NCBI RefSeq assembly: GCF_902753875.1
Contig: NZ_CADDTS010000014.1
Span: 23,791-87,790, forward strand
Length of the DNA: 64,000 nucleotides
DNA from: Acinetobacter bouvetii
Lineage (GTDB): Bacteria; Pseudomonadota; Gammaproteobacteria; Pseudomonadales; Moraxellaceae
Reading direction: 5' to 3'
Shown here: piece after piece, positions 17,939 through 27,530 of the stretch
How positions within the stretch are numbered: the stretch's first letter is position 1
Layout of the letters: every line of letters starts with the position of its first letter
Translations under genes and position numbers: made by a program
The notes under the pieces: model-generated
Seen by the model: only the letters and a program-made list of their open reading frames with translations
Databases searched by the model: none
Told to the model about the DNA's origin: nothing

Positions 17939-19861
17939 ATGGCTATTCCTCAACACACGATTGATCAAATTCTAGATCGGACCGATATTGTCGATCTGAT
18001 TGGTCAGCGCGTGAAACTTAAGAAAACTGGCCGTACCTATTCAGGCTGCTGCCCGTTTCATCAGGAAAAATCGCCTTCATTCCATGTCTATCGGGACAAA
18101 CAGTATTTCCATTGCTTTGGTTGCCAAGCCAACGGCAATGCCATCCGCTTTTTAATGGATATCGACGGTCGTAATTTTGTCGATGTCATGAAAGATTTGT
18201 CCAGCCGTACCGGCATTGAACTTCCAAAAGATAATCACGATTCCAATAAACTCAAATATAAACGTGAGGCAGCCAAACCCAAAGCGGCTGTTCCAGCATC
18301 GCAAAATCAGCCACAAAATCCACTTCAAGCTCAGTCCAATCCTGCTGAAGCACCCGCATCTGCAGCGCATTTTGATCCCTTTGCAGAATTTCAGGCGACC
18401 CAGCAAGAAGATTATGGCGATCCTTTTGCAGCATTTGATCAAGTTCCTTTTGAAGAAGTCACTCAAGATGGCAACCTGTTCGACCTGCTGGAGAATATTG
18501 CCCAGTTTTATGAGCGTCAGTTACCGCAAAGTCAAACTGCACAGCAATACTTCAAGCAACGCGGTTTAAGTGCAGAGACTCTTGCTTACTGGCGCTTAGG
18601 CTATGCACCGGAAGATTGGCAGCATCTGGAAAAAGCTTTTCCGCAAGATATTGAAGGTTTAAAACTGCTGGGGCTGATCCGAACCAGTGACAGTGGTCGC
18701 GATTTTGACCTGCTGCGTGACCGGGTGATTTTCCCGATCCGTGATCCTAAAGGTCGAGTGGTCGGTTTTGGTGGTCGTGCACTAAATGACGAGATCAAAC
18801 CCAAATATATCAACTCGCCAGATTCGGAAGTGTTCCATAAAAACCAGCTACTTTATGGCTTATATGAAGGGCGAAAACAGAAGGCTCAAGACTGGCTGAT
18901 GGTTGAAGGCTATATGGATGTCATTGCCTTGCAGCAATATGGCATCGCAGGCGCAGTAGCCACACTAGGAACCGCGAGTAATACCGAACACTTAAATATT
19001 CTGTTCAAGCAGAATAATCGCATTACCATTGCCTTCGATGGGGATGCTGCCGGACAGAAAGCCGCCAGACGTACGCTGGAAATTGCCCTCCCCTTACTGA
19101 ATGATGGACGTGAACTGAAGTTTTTTGTCTTGCCCAATGACCATGATCCGGACTCGCTGATCCGTCGTGAAGGCATTGAAAACTTCCATCGCTTATTACA
19201 GCAAGCGCCCTTATTGTCCGATTTTGTATTTGCCCATTTAACCCAGAATCATGATGTGACCAAGCCTGAAGGTAAAAGTCAGGTCATGGGTGAATTGCGC
19301 CAACTGACCGAGTTATTGCCCAAACAGGGCTCCTATCGTTACCTGTTACAGCAATTTTTCCGGGAAAAACTGGGTTTTAGCCGCAAATGGCAACCTCAGG
19401 TCAACAATGATGCTTCTTTAAGCTTTAGCACCAAGATTGATGCAGAAGAATATGTGATTGCGATTCTGATCAAGCATCCCTATTTATATATTCATTTTGA
19501 ACCGTTGCGTGCCTTAATTCCACAGGATCAATTGCTGTTTAAAATTTTGAATATTTTTAATACAATTTTTGATGATTTACCGGATGATACCGAGTTATCG
19601 CAATATTATGTCTTAGGTGCCTGTGCGCCGTATCACCATGACTTGCAACATATTTTACTGCAAGCCAATGTCAGCGATTACACCTCATCCCCCGAGCAGG
19701 CAGATAAATTGGCGGAAGATTTTTCCATTAAATTACAATACCAGTGTCTGCAACAGAAAATAAAATCCAAGAAATTTAGTAACATCGCTGAAATGCGCAA
19801 TCTAAAACAGCGCATTTATGAAATTGACCGTAAGCGCACCATGACCTTGTTAGAAGATTAA
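17939..19861 (+). CDS. dnaG: DNA primase
   Basis: DnaG makes the RNA primers for replication. The N-terminal zinc-binding domain (about 1-100) has the ligands in CCPFHQEKSPSFHV and YFHCFGCQANG. The RNA polymerase domain with its TOPRIM fold contains VEGYMDVIAL and AFDGDAAGQKAARR. The C-terminal helicase-binding domain (about 470-640) is diverged. At 640 aa it exceeds the 581 aa enterobacterial protein, partly because a glutamine/alanine/proline-rich linker (about 103-175) separates the zinc and polymerase domains. bamD lies upstream, but a terminator lies between them. Confidence 0.96.
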   Translation: MAIPQHTIDQILDRTDIVDLIGQRVKLKKTGRTYSGCCPFHQEKSPSFHVYRDKQYFHCFGCQANGNAIRFLMDIDGRNFVDVMKDLSSRTGIELPKDNHDSNKLKYKREAAKPKAAVPASQNQPQNPLQAQSNPAEAPASAAHFDPFAEFQATQQEDYGDPFAAFDQVPFEEVTQDGNLFDLLENIAQFYERQLPQSQTAQQYFKQRGLSAETLAYWRLGYAPEDWQHLEKAFPQDIEGLKLLGLIRTSDSGRDFDLLRDRVIFPIRDPKGRVVGFGGRALNDEIKPKYINSPDSEVFHKNQLLYGLYEGRKQKAQDWLMVEGYMDVIALQQYGIAGAVATLGTASNTEHLNILFKQNNRITIAFDGDAAGQKAARRTLEIALPLLNDGRELKFFVLPNDHDPDSLIRREGIENFHRLLQQAPLLSDFVFAHLTQNHDVTKPEGKSQVMGELRQLTELLPKQGSYRYLLQQFFREKLGFSRKWQPQVNNDASLSFSTKIDAEEYVIAILIKHPYLYIHFEPLRALIPQDQLLFKILNIFNTIFDDLPDDTELSQYYVLGACAPYHHDLQHILLQANVSDYTSSPEQADKLAEDFSIKLQYQCLQQKIKSKKFSNIAEMRNLKQRIYEIDRKRTMTLLED

Positions 19862-19889
19862 GTTTTAATTTTTAAAATAGAGACATCAC

Positions 19890-19926
19890 ATCACCTTAAG
19901 CTGAATGCTTAAGATCATCAGGTGAT
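19890..19926. repeat. nested inverted repeat between dnaG and hemA
   Basis: ATCACCT (19890-19896) pairs with AGGTGAT (19920-19926), and inside it TTAAGC (19896-19901) pairs with GCTTAA (19907-19912), with a 7-base bulge on one side. No T-run follows. It may end one or both of the converging transcripts, or be a cruciform; function is unknown. Confidence 0.45.
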
Positions 19927-20048
19927 TGAATGGATATGAGATTTTTCACGTTATTACGCTTTCAGCCGTACTTAGCACGACAAAGTTAAATACAAAAAAA
20001 CAAGCTTTAGAAAGATATACTGTACGCTAACGATGAGTCCAAAGAATG

Positions 20049-21332
20049 TTAGCGTTTCGACTTACGGCGCTTGGCAAATACTTCATCCAGACCATCACGC
20101 AACGATTCAAAATAACCCGGATCTTCATCCTTGGCTGCCTGACGCAATAAAATCGAAGTGGGATGCAGCAGTTTTTGCGTCAACCGATGTGAGAATGCCT
20201 GCAACACCTGCTCTGGATTTTCGCCCCCGGCAATTTGTGCCAAGGCCAGACTCAATTCTTCTTGTCTTAATGTCTCACCCTGTTCACGGTAAGCATGAAT
20301 AGTGCTGCCGGCACTTTTGATTTTTTGCTGAGTGAGCAACTCTGTAGCTAACTGGTTGACCATGACTTCGGCTTCAACCGCTGCCTGACGACGTTGTGCC
20401 AGATTGTCATCAATTACACTTTGTAAATCATCCACGCCATATAAATAGACGCCATCCAACGATTCAACTTTCGGATCGATATCACGTGGTACTGCCAGAT
20501 CTACCAGCAGCATCTGTTGATAGCGGCGTTTTTTCAGTGCTGTTTTGATATCGGCATAGGAAATGACCTGATGCAGACTGCCGGTACAGCTGGAAATTAC
20601 ATCTGCACGATGTAAATTCGCAGCTAAATCTGCAAATTCAATAATTTCCACTTCCACCCGATGCGCAATTTCTTGTGCCAGCGTTTCTGCACGGGTACGC
20701 GTCCGGTTACAGATCAGTACCTTGCCCACACCCATTTCTGCCAAGTGCTTGGCAACCAGGCTATTCATTTCACCCGCCGCCACCACCATCACGGTCAGTT
20801 TTTCAGGCTTGCTAAACACTTGCAATGCCAACTGGGCAACGGCATAACCCATGGAAACAGCATGACTACCTACTGCTGTTTCCGAGCGAACCCGTTTCGC
20901 AGCATAAAAGGCATATTCAAAAATTCGGTTTAAATTGGAAGAAACAGTATGGGCGTCTTTAGCCAGAGAGAGTGCTGATTTCACCTGACCCAAAATTTGC
21001 GGCTCACCCAGCATCAAGGAGTCAAGCCCACTTGCTACCCGCATTAAATGGGTCACGGCCTGCGCATTTTCATAGCGATATACATGATTAAACAATTGTT
21101 TAGCATCTATGCCATTTGCCTGAGCGAGCCAATTCATTACCATATCTGCATTTTCAGACATGGCATAAACTTCAGTACGGTTACATGTAGACACCACGAC
21201 CATATCATTCAGGTCAGGGTTCTGGCTTTGTTCTGCCAGCAATTGCGTTAACTTTTCAGGGTTAAAGGCAATCTGCTCACGCAGTTCTACAGAGGCGGTT
21301 TGATGGTTGACACCCAATGCAAAGAAAGACAT
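20049..21332 (-). CDS. hemA: glutamyl-tRNA reductase
   Basis: HemA reduces glutamyl-tRNA to glutamate-1-semialdehyde with NADPH, the first committed step of C5 heme synthesis. The 427 aa protein has the catalytic cysteine in [12 protein letters not shown] near residues 46-57, the substrate block [18 protein letters not shown], and the NADPH domain with [15 protein letters not shown]. The C-terminal dimerisation helix is present. It is divergent from the TPR gene, a layout shared with other gammaproteobacteria where lolB and ispE follow. Confidence 0.97.
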   Translation of the reverse strand: MSFFALGVNHQTASVELREQIAFNPEKLTQLLAEQSQNPDLNDMVVVSTCNRTEVYAMSENADMVMNWLAQANGIDAKQLFNHVYRYENAQAVTHLMRVASGLDSLMLGEPQILGQVKSALSLAKDAHTVSSNLNRIFEYAFYAAKRVRSETAVGSHAVSMGYAVAQLALQVFSKPEKLTVMVVAAGEMNSLVAKHLAEMGVGKVLICNRTRTRAETLAQEIAHRVEVEIIEFADLAANLHRADVISSCTGSLHQVISYADIKTALKKRRYQQMLLVDLAVPRDIDPKVESLDGVYLYGVDDLQSVIDDNLAQRRQAAVEAEVMVNQLATELLTQQKIKSAGSTIHAYREQGETLRQEELSLALAQIAGGENPEQVLQAFSHRLTQKLLHPTSILLRQAAKDEDPGYFESLRDGLDEVFAKRRKSKR

Positions 21333-21410
21333 ATCAGATCATCATTTCGCTAAATTTATGCTATTGTGCAGTATTGGTGTCATAAAAAGCATTACTTGGA
21401 TCAAGAAAAA

Positions 21411-23123
21411 TTGCGTCAAACAAATAGCCGGATAAGCGGCGCGACAATTAAGCAATATTCTACCACATTCTTACTTGTGGGTAGCATGGCTTCTAGCGCT
21501 CATATTAGAGCATCTGGAGAAATTTATCATGCATATTCAAACTATAATGCCATAAAACAGAGCATGATTGCTGAATTTGCATTGACCTATCATGACATTC
21601 CTACTGCTTTACACAATTACACAGTACTTGCAATTAAAAGCAATTCCACTACGGTGAAACAGCGTGCATTAAATGTCGCACTGGAACAAAACGACTTAAC
21701 TGCAGCACTGGATATTGCTACACATTGGGTGGTTCAAGAACCAACCGATGTCCCAGCTTTATTTTATCTTTCACATATAGCCTTAAAAGCGCATGAATAT
21801 GAACTAGCCGCAGAAACGCTGAATAAAATTTTAAAGATTGATCCCGATGCAGATCTGGAAAAAATTCTGGTCGGGATTGCACCTGAAGAACCCGAAGATC
21901 GTGAAGTTTTAATTGAAGCCTTACGCAAAAGCAAAGAACGCGACAATCCTTCAATCCTTGTACTGATTGCCGGACTGGAAGCTCAAAATGGTCAGTTTGA
22001 ACAGGCCCTGAACACTATTAACCGTGCTTTGAAAAAGCGTGCCAAAGTCACTGGTTTCATTTTAATGAAAGCTAATTTACTTAGTGCCTTAGGAAATGAT
22101 GAAGAAACATTAAAGTGGTATAGCCAATCTAGCCGCAAGCATAAAAATAATCTCGAAGTGCGCTTAGCTGAAATTAAATATCTGATCAAAATAAACCAAT
22201 CTGAATTAGCTTTGAACAAACTTGAAAGCCTACTAAAAAAATGGCCACATGAAGAAGAAGCCCTTTTTATTGCCGGCCTCACCAGTATTGACTTGGAACA
22301 ATACGAAAAAGCTGAAAGATATCTAGTCGGACTGCGTTATTCCAATCAATATCAAAATGAAGCCTATTATTACTTGGCCGTGAATGCCGAACGCAAGCAG
22401 CATTTTGAAACAGCAAAAGCCTATTACCGTTTGGTGGATGGCAGCCTTTATACGGTTTCACGCCGCAATATGATTAACATTTTCTCAGAACAAAATCAGC
22501 TGACCGATGCCCTGCGCTTTTTGACTCAGGAACGCGTGAACTATCCGCAATATGCCAGTTTTTTATATCAGGCTCAGGCAGATATTTTAAAACGTATGGA
22601 CAATAAAAAAGCCGCCATGCGCCTGCTGGATGAAGCTATTAAAAACATTCCCGATGATCCGGAACTGATCTATTCGGAAGTCTTGTTGCTCGATCCTTAT
22701 CAGGATCAAGACAAGCTGGATAAACTATTGAAAAAGTTACTGGAAATTGAACCCAATAGCCCTACTTATCTGAATGCCTATGCCTACACCCTGGCGCTGC
22801 AAAACCGGCGTTTGGATGAGGCACGTAAATATGTGGAACATGCCCTGGAGTTTGCGCCGGAACAAGCCTCCATTTTGGATACACTAGGCTATATCACCTT
22901 TTTACAGAATGACTTTAAGACCTCGGCGCAAGTGCTGGAAAAGGCTTATCAACTTAGTCAAAGTGTGAAAATTGGCGTGCGCTATGCAAAAGCACTGTAC
23001 ATGCAAGGTAATCTGACAAAATTTAATCATGTGTTACAACAATTACAAAAAAAACACCCCAATGATCCTCAATTGGAACAATTGAAATCGTTACTGTTAC
23101 CGCAACCCATGAAAAAGAGTTAA
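21411..23123 (+). CDS. TPR-repeat protein
   Basis: The protein consists almost entirely of tetratricopeptide repeats (about residues 40-560), with repeats such as PTDVPALFYLSHIALKAHEY and ILDTLGYITFLQNDFKTSAQ. Proteins of this type next to lolB are probably exported helpers in envelope biogenesis, but no substrate is known. The start is uncertain. No ATG fits the beginning: a TTG at 21411 gives a basic N-terminus and short hydrophobic stretch like a signal peptide, a GTG at 21366 would add 15 residues, and an ATG at 21486 would remove the signal-like segment. lolB follows after 8 bases. Confidence 0.85.
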   Translation: MRQTNSRISGATIKQYSTTFLLVGSMASSAHIRASGEIYHAYSNYNAIKQSMIAEFALTYHDIPTALHNYTVLAIKSNSTTVKQRALNVALEQNDLTAALDIATHWVVQEPTDVPALFYLSHIALKAHEYELAAETLNKILKIDPDADLEKILVGIAPEEPEDREVLIEALRKSKERDNPSILVLIAGLEAQNGQFEQALNTINRALKKRAKVTGFILMKANLLSALGNDEETLKWYSQSSRKHKNNLEVRLAEIKYLIKINQSELALNKLESLLKKWPHEEEALFIAGLTSIDLEQYEKAERYLVGLRYSNQYQNEAYYYLAVNAERKQHFETAKAYYRLVDGSLYTVSRRNMINIFSEQNQLTDALRFLTQERVNYPQYASFLYQAQADILKRMDNKKAAMRLLDEAIKNIPDDPELIYSEVLLLDPYQDQDKLDKLLKKLLEIEPNSPTYLNAYAYTLALQNRRLDEARKYVEHALEFAPEQASILDTLGYITFLQNDFKTSAQVLEKAYQLSQSVKIGVRYAKALYMQGNLTKFNHVLQQLQKKHPNDPQLEQLKSLLLPQPMKKS

Positions 23124-23131
23124 TCCACTGT

Positions 23132-23713
23132 ATGCGTATTTTTTCCAAAGTCAGCCTAACCCTGCTTGCAACCAGCACCCTGATCTTGTCGGGCTGTCAA
23201 CAATTTACCCAGCCTCAAGCACCGAATGTCGCGCAAATTCCTGAAGCCGTTAACAATTTCAATCTTCAAGGTAAAATTGGGGTCAGAACGCCAGGACAGT
23301 CTGGCAGCGCATTTTTTACCTGGGTACAAGAACAGGATGAATTTGACATCGAACTCAGTGGCATTTTAGGGGTAGGTAAAACCCAGATTTCAGGCCAACC
23401 GGGGAATGTCACCCTCAACAGTGCCAAAACTGGACTGATTCAAGCCGCGACTCCGGAAGAATTATTGCAACGTGCCACTGGCTGGCAAGCACCGATTACC
23501 CATCTCGTAGATTGGGTTCAGGCCAAACCTGCAACCATACAAGCCAAAATCAGTAAAGATGAGCAAAATCGCCCAATTCAATTTCTGGAAGATGGCTGGA
23601 CCGTTGACCTGAGTTATAATGATCAGGCCCAATTACCTAATAAACTGATTTTGAAGCAGGCACTTGAGTCAGGTCAGGAAAACCGTATTACAATGCTCAT
23701 TCAAAATCGTTAA
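23132..23713 (+). CDS. lolB: outer membrane lipoprotein receptor LolB
   Basis: LolB takes lipoproteins from periplasmic LolA and inserts them into the outer membrane. The 193 aa protein has a lipobox LSGC with cysteine at about residue 22, then an open beta-barrel with FNLQGKIGVRTPGQSGSAFFTW near residues 43-64, characteristic of the family. It sits between a TPR gene and ispE, as in many gammaproteobacteria. Its partner LolA is encoded at 44991-45689 in this window. Confidence 0.94.
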   Translation: MRIFSKVSLTLLATSTLILSGCQQFTQPQAPNVAQIPEAVNNFNLQGKIGVRTPGQSGSAFFTWVQEQDEFDIELSGILGVGKTQISGQPGNVTLNSAKTGLIQAATPEELLQRATGWQAPITHLVDWVQAKPATIQAKISKDEQNRPIQFLEDGWTVDLSYNDQAQLPNKLILKQALESGQENRITMLIQNR

Positions 23714-23735
23714 GTTCTTAAAAGTTCAAAATTCT

Positions 23736-24566
23736 ATGATTCGCGCACCCTCTCCTGCCAAGCTCAATCTTTTTTTGCACATCACAGGTCGTCGTGACAA
23801 CGGTTATCATGAATTGCAAAGCATTTTTCAACTGATTGATTTAAGCGACTGGCTAGAATTCACCCCAACAGATGATTTAACAATCTCTATTGAGGGTTTG
23901 AGCAATGTCAATTTAGAGCAGAACCTGATCTACAAAGCGACGCAAATCTTAAAACCTTATGCGCAAAAGCTGACCGGTCTTGCCATTTCAATTGAAAAGC
24001 ACATTCCCATGGGGGCAGGTCTAGGCGGCGGATCTTCCAATGCAGCCACCACCCTGATTGTGGTCAACCAGTTGTGGCAATGTGGCTTAAGCATTGAGCA
24101 ATTGGCGGAATTGGGGCTGAAACTGGGGGCCGATGTTCCGGTTTTTGTACACGGTCTTAATGCCTGGGCAGAAGGGATTGGTGAACACTTAACATTCATA
24201 GACTTAGATCAAAAACAATACATCGTGCTCAAACCTGATTGTTTTATCAGCACTCAACTGCTTTTTTCACAAAAAACGTTGACAAGAGACACGAAGCCTA
24301 CTAAATTTTGCGCCTATCAGTTAAAGCCATTTAACTTTGGAAATAACTTTGAGCCTCTAGCAAGAAGTCTATATCCTGAAGTTGATGAAGCGATGCAGTA
24401 TTTAGACCAGTTCGGTATTGCAAAACTTACAGGTACAGGTGCTTGTGTTTTTACTGAAGTAACCGCAGATATGAATATTGATGAGATTTTGGCGCATTCA
24501 CCTTGTAAAGCTTACTTGGTTAATAGTTTAAATGAATCACCATTACGTCATTTCAAGGTTATATGA
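23736..24566 (+). CDS. ispE: 4-diphosphocytidyl-2-C-methyl-D-erythritol kinase
   Basis: IspE phosphorylates CDP-methylerythritol with ATP in the MEP pathway of isoprenoid synthesis. The GHMP-kinase motifs are present: SPAKLNLFLHITGRRDNGYHEL at the N-terminus, MGAGLGGGSSNAATTL as the ATP loop, and LTGTGACVF near the C-terminus. I chose the ATG at 23736 (276 aa), which begins MIRAPSPAKLNL; an upstream start would overlap lolB by 50 bases. A tRNA-Gln gene begins one base after the TGA stop, so the mRNA and tRNA must share a transcript or processing site. Confidence 0.95.
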   Translation: MIRAPSPAKLNLFLHITGRRDNGYHELQSIFQLIDLSDWLEFTPTDDLTISIEGLSNVNLEQNLIYKATQILKPYAQKLTGLAISIEKHIPMGAGLGGGSSNAATTLIVVNQLWQCGLSIEQLAELGLKLGADVPVFVHGLNAWAEGIGEHLTFIDLDQKQYIVLKPDCFISTQLLFSQKTLTRDTKPTKFCAYQLKPFNFGNNFEPLARSLYPEVDEAMQYLDQFGIAKLTGTGACVFTEVTADMNIDEILAHSPCKAYLVNSLNESPLRHFKVI

Positions 24567-24567
24567 T

Positions 24568-24642
24568 AGGGGCGTCGCCAAGTGGTAAGGCACCGGGTTT
24601 TGATCTCGGCATCCGTTGGTTCGAATCCAGCCGCCCCTGCCA
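24568..24642 (+). tRNA. tRNA-Gln (anticodon TTG), copy 1
   Basis: The 75-base gene has acceptor stem AGGGGCG/CGCCCCT, discriminator G and encoded CCA. The anticodon stem CCGGG/CTCGG, with one G-T pair, holds loop TTTTGAT with anticodon TTG. It starts one base after the ispE stop codon. It is the first of four identical copies. Confidence 0.96.
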
Positions 24643-24671
24643 TCATTTTCATCTGTAGATCGTTGTATTTT

Positions 24672-24746
24672 AGGGGCGTCGCCAAGTGGTAAGGCACCGG
24701 GTTTTGATCTCGGCATCCGTTGGTTCGAATCCAGCCGCCCCTGCCA
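24672..24746 (+). tRNA. tRNA-Gln (anticodon TTG), copy 2
   Basis: This copy is identical in sequence to the tRNA at 24568-24642, 29 bases downstream of it. Confidence 0.96.
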
Positions 24747-24765
24747 TTAAATACAACATCGAATT

Positions 24766-24840
24766 AGGGGCGTCGCCAAGTGGTAAGGCACCGGGTTTTG
24801 ATCTCGGCATCCGTTGGTTCGAATCCAGCCGCCCCTGCCA
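24766..24840 (+). tRNA. tRNA-Gln (anticodon TTG), copy 3
   Basis: This copy is identical to the first, 19 bases after copy 2. The spacers between copies are unrelated in sequence, so only the tRNA itself is repeated. Confidence 0.96.
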
Positions 24841-24891
24841 TTTTCTCAAAAAAGACAGAGCAATCTTTGCTTGTTGATTTGTTAATTCACC

Positions 24892-24920
24892 TTGACAGAG
24901 AACAGCAAAAATATTAAAGT
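24892..24920 (+). promoter_or_regulatory. candidate promoter for tRNA-Gln copy 4 and prs
   Basis: A perfect TTGACA (24892-24897) is followed after 17 bases by TAAAGT (24915-24920), which matches four of six -10 positions. A start near 24927 would lie just upstream of tRNA copy 4. This would let copy 4 and prs be transcribed without the lolB-ispE promoter. Confidence 0.5.
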
Positions 24921-24931
24921 TCTGCCGCATT

Positions 24932-25006
24932 AGGGGCGTCGCCAAGTGGTAAGGCACCGGGTTTTGATCTCGGCATCCGTTGGTTCGAATCCAGCCGCCC
25001 CTGCCA
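24932..25006 (+). tRNA. tRNA-Gln (anticodon TTG), copy 4
   Basis: This copy is identical to the other three and is set apart from them by a 91-base spacer that holds a likely promoter. It ends 36 bases before the prs start codon. Confidence 0.96.
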
Positions 25007-25042
25007 TCTATTTTCAAACATTCCAACCGCCAAGGGTGCTTC

Positions 25043-25996
25043 ATGCCCAATCTTGTCGTTTTTAGTGGAACTGCACATCCACAATTCGCCCAAAAAGTCG
25101 TAAGCCACCTGCACATCCCTTTAGGTGCAGCATCTGTAGGTCAATTTTCTGACGGTGAAATCGCTGTCGAAATTACCGAAAATGTTCGTGGTAAAGACGT
25201 ATTCCTGGTACAACCTACTTGCGCCCCAACGAATGACAACCTGATGGAAGTCCTTGTTATGGCTGATGCTTTGCGTCGTGCAAGTGCAGGTCGTATCACT
25301 GCTGTCATTCCTTACTTCGGATATGCTCGTCAAGACCGTCGTCCTCGTTCTAGCCGTGTGCCAATTACTGCCAAAGTTGTCGCAGACATGCTGACTACTG
25401 TGGGTATTGACCGCGTGGTAATGATCGACCTTCATGCTGACCAGATCCAAGGTTTCTTCGATATCCCTGTAGACAACATCTACGGTACTCCTGCATTACT
25501 TGCTGACCTTCGTCAACAGCAACACCATAACTTAATGGTTGTTTCTCCAGACGTTGGTGGTGTAGTTCGCGCACGTGCTGTAGCCAAGCAAATGGGTGAT
25601 ATCGATCTAGCAATCATCGATAAACGTCGTCAAAAAGCAAATGAATCACAAGTGATGCATTTGATTGGTGATGTGAAAGATCGTGACTGCGTCATCGTGG
25701 ATGACATGGTGGATACAGCAGGCACCTTGTGTAAAGCTGCTGATGCACTGAAACAGTTTGGTGCTCGCCGTGTCGTTGCCTATGCAACTCACCCGGTACT
25801 TTCTGGTAAAGCCCTTGAGAACTTGAAGAATTCTGTACTCGACGAACTTGTAGTAACAGATACTATCCCGCTTTCTCAAGAAGCATTAGAACTTGGTAAG
25901 ATTCGCCAAGTTTCAGTAGCCAGCATGGTTGCTGAAACAATTCGTCGTATTAACAACGAAGAATCTATTAGCGCAATGTTTGATTCTTATCTATAA
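25043..25996 (+). CDS. prs: ribose-phosphate pyrophosphokinase
   Basis: Prs makes PRPP from ribose-5-phosphate and ATP for nucleotides, histidine and NAD. The 317 aa length is the class I standard. Motifs include [21 protein letters not shown] (metal and substrate site) and the PRPP loop [14 protein letters not shown] chose the ATG at 25043, which starts MPNLVVFSG as in relatives; the longer open frame runs into tRNA-Gln copy 4 and is not coding. The gene seems to be transcribed together with the tRNA. Confidence 0.97.
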   Translation: MPNLVVFSGTAHPQFAQKVVSHLHIPLGAASVGQFSDGEIAVEITENVRGKDVFLVQPTCAPTNDNLMEVLVMADALRRASAGRITAVIPYFGYARQDRRPRSSRVPITAKVVADMLTTVGIDRVVMIDLHADQIQGFFDIPVDNIYGTPALLADLRQQQHHNLMVVSPDVGGVVRARAVAKQMGDIDLAIIDKRRQKANESQVMHLIGDVKDRDCVIVDDMVDTAGTLCKAADALKQFGARRVVAYATHPVLSGKALENLKNSVLDELVVTDTIPLSQEALELGKIRQVSVASMVAETIRRINNEESISAMFDSYL

Positions 25997-26013
25997 TATA
26001 GCGCTAAATTTTC

Positions 26014-26040
26014 AAAACCCTGCTTTTGGCAGGGTTTTCT
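26014..26040 (+). terminator. terminator-like hairpin after prs
   Basis: AAAACCCTGC (26014-26023) and GCAGGGTTTT (26029-26038) form a perfect 10-bp stem with a 5-base loop, and a T-run is formed by the stem end. It lies 17 bases after the prs stop. Confidence 0.8.
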
Positions 26041-26043
26041 ATC

Positions 26044-26066
26044 GCTGAGCTGGTCGAAAACTCAGC
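26044..26066 (+). promoter_or_regulatory. hairpin in the rplY leader
   Basis: GCTGAG (26044-26049) pairs with CTCAGC (26061-26066) just before the rplY ribosome-binding site. Ribosomal protein genes often control themselves through such leaders, but here this is a guess. Confidence 0.35.
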
Positions 26067-26096
26067 TTAATTAAACTTAAATTAGGAATGTCTATC

Positions 26097-26390
26097 ATGG
26101 CAAACTTCGTATTAAACGCAGCAGCACGTGAAGAAGCAGTACAAGGGAAAGGTTCGAGCCGCCGCCTTCGTCTTCAAAACAAAGTACCAGCAATCATCTA
26201 CGGTTCAGGCGAACCTGTTGCAGTAACTTTAGAACTTCGTGAACTTGTTAAAGCACTTGAAAACAACGCTTTCTTTGAAGAAGTTGTTGAAATCAAAGTT
26301 GGCGATAAAGTTGAAAGCGTTAAAATCCAAGCTTTACAACGTCACCCAGCTAAAAACACTCCTATGCACGCTGACTTCAAACGCGCATAA
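26097..26390 (+). CDS. rplY: 50S ribosomal protein L25, short form
   Basis: L25 binds 5S rRNA in the large subunit. The protein has the core domain only, without the TL5/CTC C-terminal domain of long forms. NAAAREEAVQGKGSSRRLRLQNKVPAIIYG is the family signature, split here between residues 5 and 34. I chose the ATG at 26097 (97 aa) because AGGA lies nine bases before it; the ATG at 26088 is too close to that site. pth follows after 19 bases. Confidence 0.96.
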   Translation: MANFVLNAAAREEAVQGKGSSRRLRLQNKVPAIIYGSGEPVAVTLELRELVKALENNAFFEEVVEIKVGDKVESVKIQALQRHPAKNTPMHADFKRA

Positions 26391-26409
26391 GTGTTAACGG
26401 TGTAAATTA

Positions 26410-26991
26410 GTGTCAAAACTTTCGCTAATTGTTGGTTTGGGCAATCCTGGTAAGGAATACGCCCAAACCCGCCATAATGCAGGCTTCTGGTTCGTTGAAC
26501 GCCTTGCAGAACAATATGGCATCTCTCTCAAAGCCGATCCTAAATTCCACGGAATCAGTGGTCGCGGTAATATTGAAGGTCAAGACGTCCGTCTGCTTTT
26601 ACCGACTACATTTATGAATGCCTCGGGTAAAAGTGTAGTTCCCTTCGCCAAATTCTATCAAGTTGCACCTGAAGCCATGCTGATTGCTCATGATGAACTG
26701 GATATGAACCCCGGTGTAATTCGCCTGAAAACGGGCGGCGGTCACGGTGGTCATAACGGTTTACGTGACATCGTTCCACATACGGGTCCAAATTTCCATC
26801 GTCTGCGCATTGGAATTGGTCATCCAGGTTCTAAAGAACGCGTATCTGGACATGTACTCAGCAAAGCCCCAAGCAGTGAACAGGCTTTAATGGACGATGC
26901 TCTTGCACACGCTTTATCCCGCATTAAACTGCTGGTAAACGGTGACATACAGCAAGCCATGAACCAGATCAATGCTTACAAACCAAACTGA
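26410..26991 (+). CDS. pth: peptidyl-tRNA hydrolase
   Basis: Pth cleaves peptidyl-tRNAs released from ribosomes. The 193 aa protein has LIVGLGNPGKEYAQTRHNAGF near the N-terminus with the catalytic histidine, the DELD segment with the catalytic aspartate, and GGGHGGHNGLRDI. The start is a GTG. The rplY-pth order is typical of gammaproteobacteria. Confidence 0.97.
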   Translation: MSKLSLIVGLGNPGKEYAQTRHNAGFWFVERLAEQYGISLKADPKFHGISGRGNIEGQDVRLLLPTTFMNASGKSVVPFAKFYQVAPEAMLIAHDELDMNPGVIRLKTGGGHGGHNGLRDIVPHTGPNFHRLRIGIGHPGSKERVSGHVLSKAPSSEQALMDDALAHALSRIKLLVNGDIQQAMNQINAYKPN

Positions 26992-27134
26992 TAAATCCAT
27001 AAATTGTTGAACAATCCTTCTTGCCATCTTGCCTGTTTCAGAGCAAAATGCGCATTCTGCCGATTACTTATCCAGTAAGAAGTGATTGATTAACCATAAG
27101 ATAAGATCTTAGGTCTACCAAGGAGACGCTAGCC

Positions 27135-27515
27135 ATGCTATCTCGTTTATTAAAAGCTAAAATTCATCGTTGTGTGGTTACACAAGCAGAATTACATTAT
27201 GAAGGTTCTTGTGCAATTGACGGCGTACTATTGGATTTAGCCGGTATCCGCGAATATGAAGAAATTCATATGTGGAACGTGACTAATGGTAAGCGTTTCA
27301 CGACTTATGCAATTCGTGGTGAAGACAACTCGGGCATCATTTCTGTCAATGGTGGTGCAGCACTGCAAGCCGATGTCGGTGATTTGATGATCATTGCTAC
27401 CTTTGGTGATTTCACCGAAGCTGAAGCCAATGCCCATAAACCACGTTTGGTCTATGCAAATCCAAATAACACAGTGAACCACACAGCTAACTGTATTCCT
27501 GTGCAAGTTGCTTAA
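27135..27515 (+). CDS. panD: aspartate 1-decarboxylase proenzyme
   Basis: PanD makes beta-alanine for pantothenate and CoA. The 126 aa proenzyme has YEGSCAIDG near residues 22-30; self-cleavage between G and S forms the pyruvoyl group. AAGGAG lies before the ATG. It stands alone and is closed by a terminator. Together with coaD in this window it serves CoA supply. Confidence 0.97.
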   Translation: MLSRLLKAKIHRCVVTQAELHYEGSCAIDGVLLDLAGIREYEEIHMWNVTNGKRFTTYAIRGEDNSGIISVNGGAALQADVGDLMIIATFGDFTEAEANAHKPRLVYANPNNTVNHTANCIPVQVA

Positions 27516-27530
27516 AGATTTCAAGATTCC

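Noticed and set aside
24568..25006. Possible CRISPR-like regular repeats
   Set aside because: The 75-base repeats are complete tRNA-Gln genes with uneven spacers.
24670..25116. Open frames across the tRNA-Gln array, including a 148-codon minus-strand one with repeated peptides
   Set aside because: The repeated peptides are the identical tRNA genes read as codons; no protein is expected.
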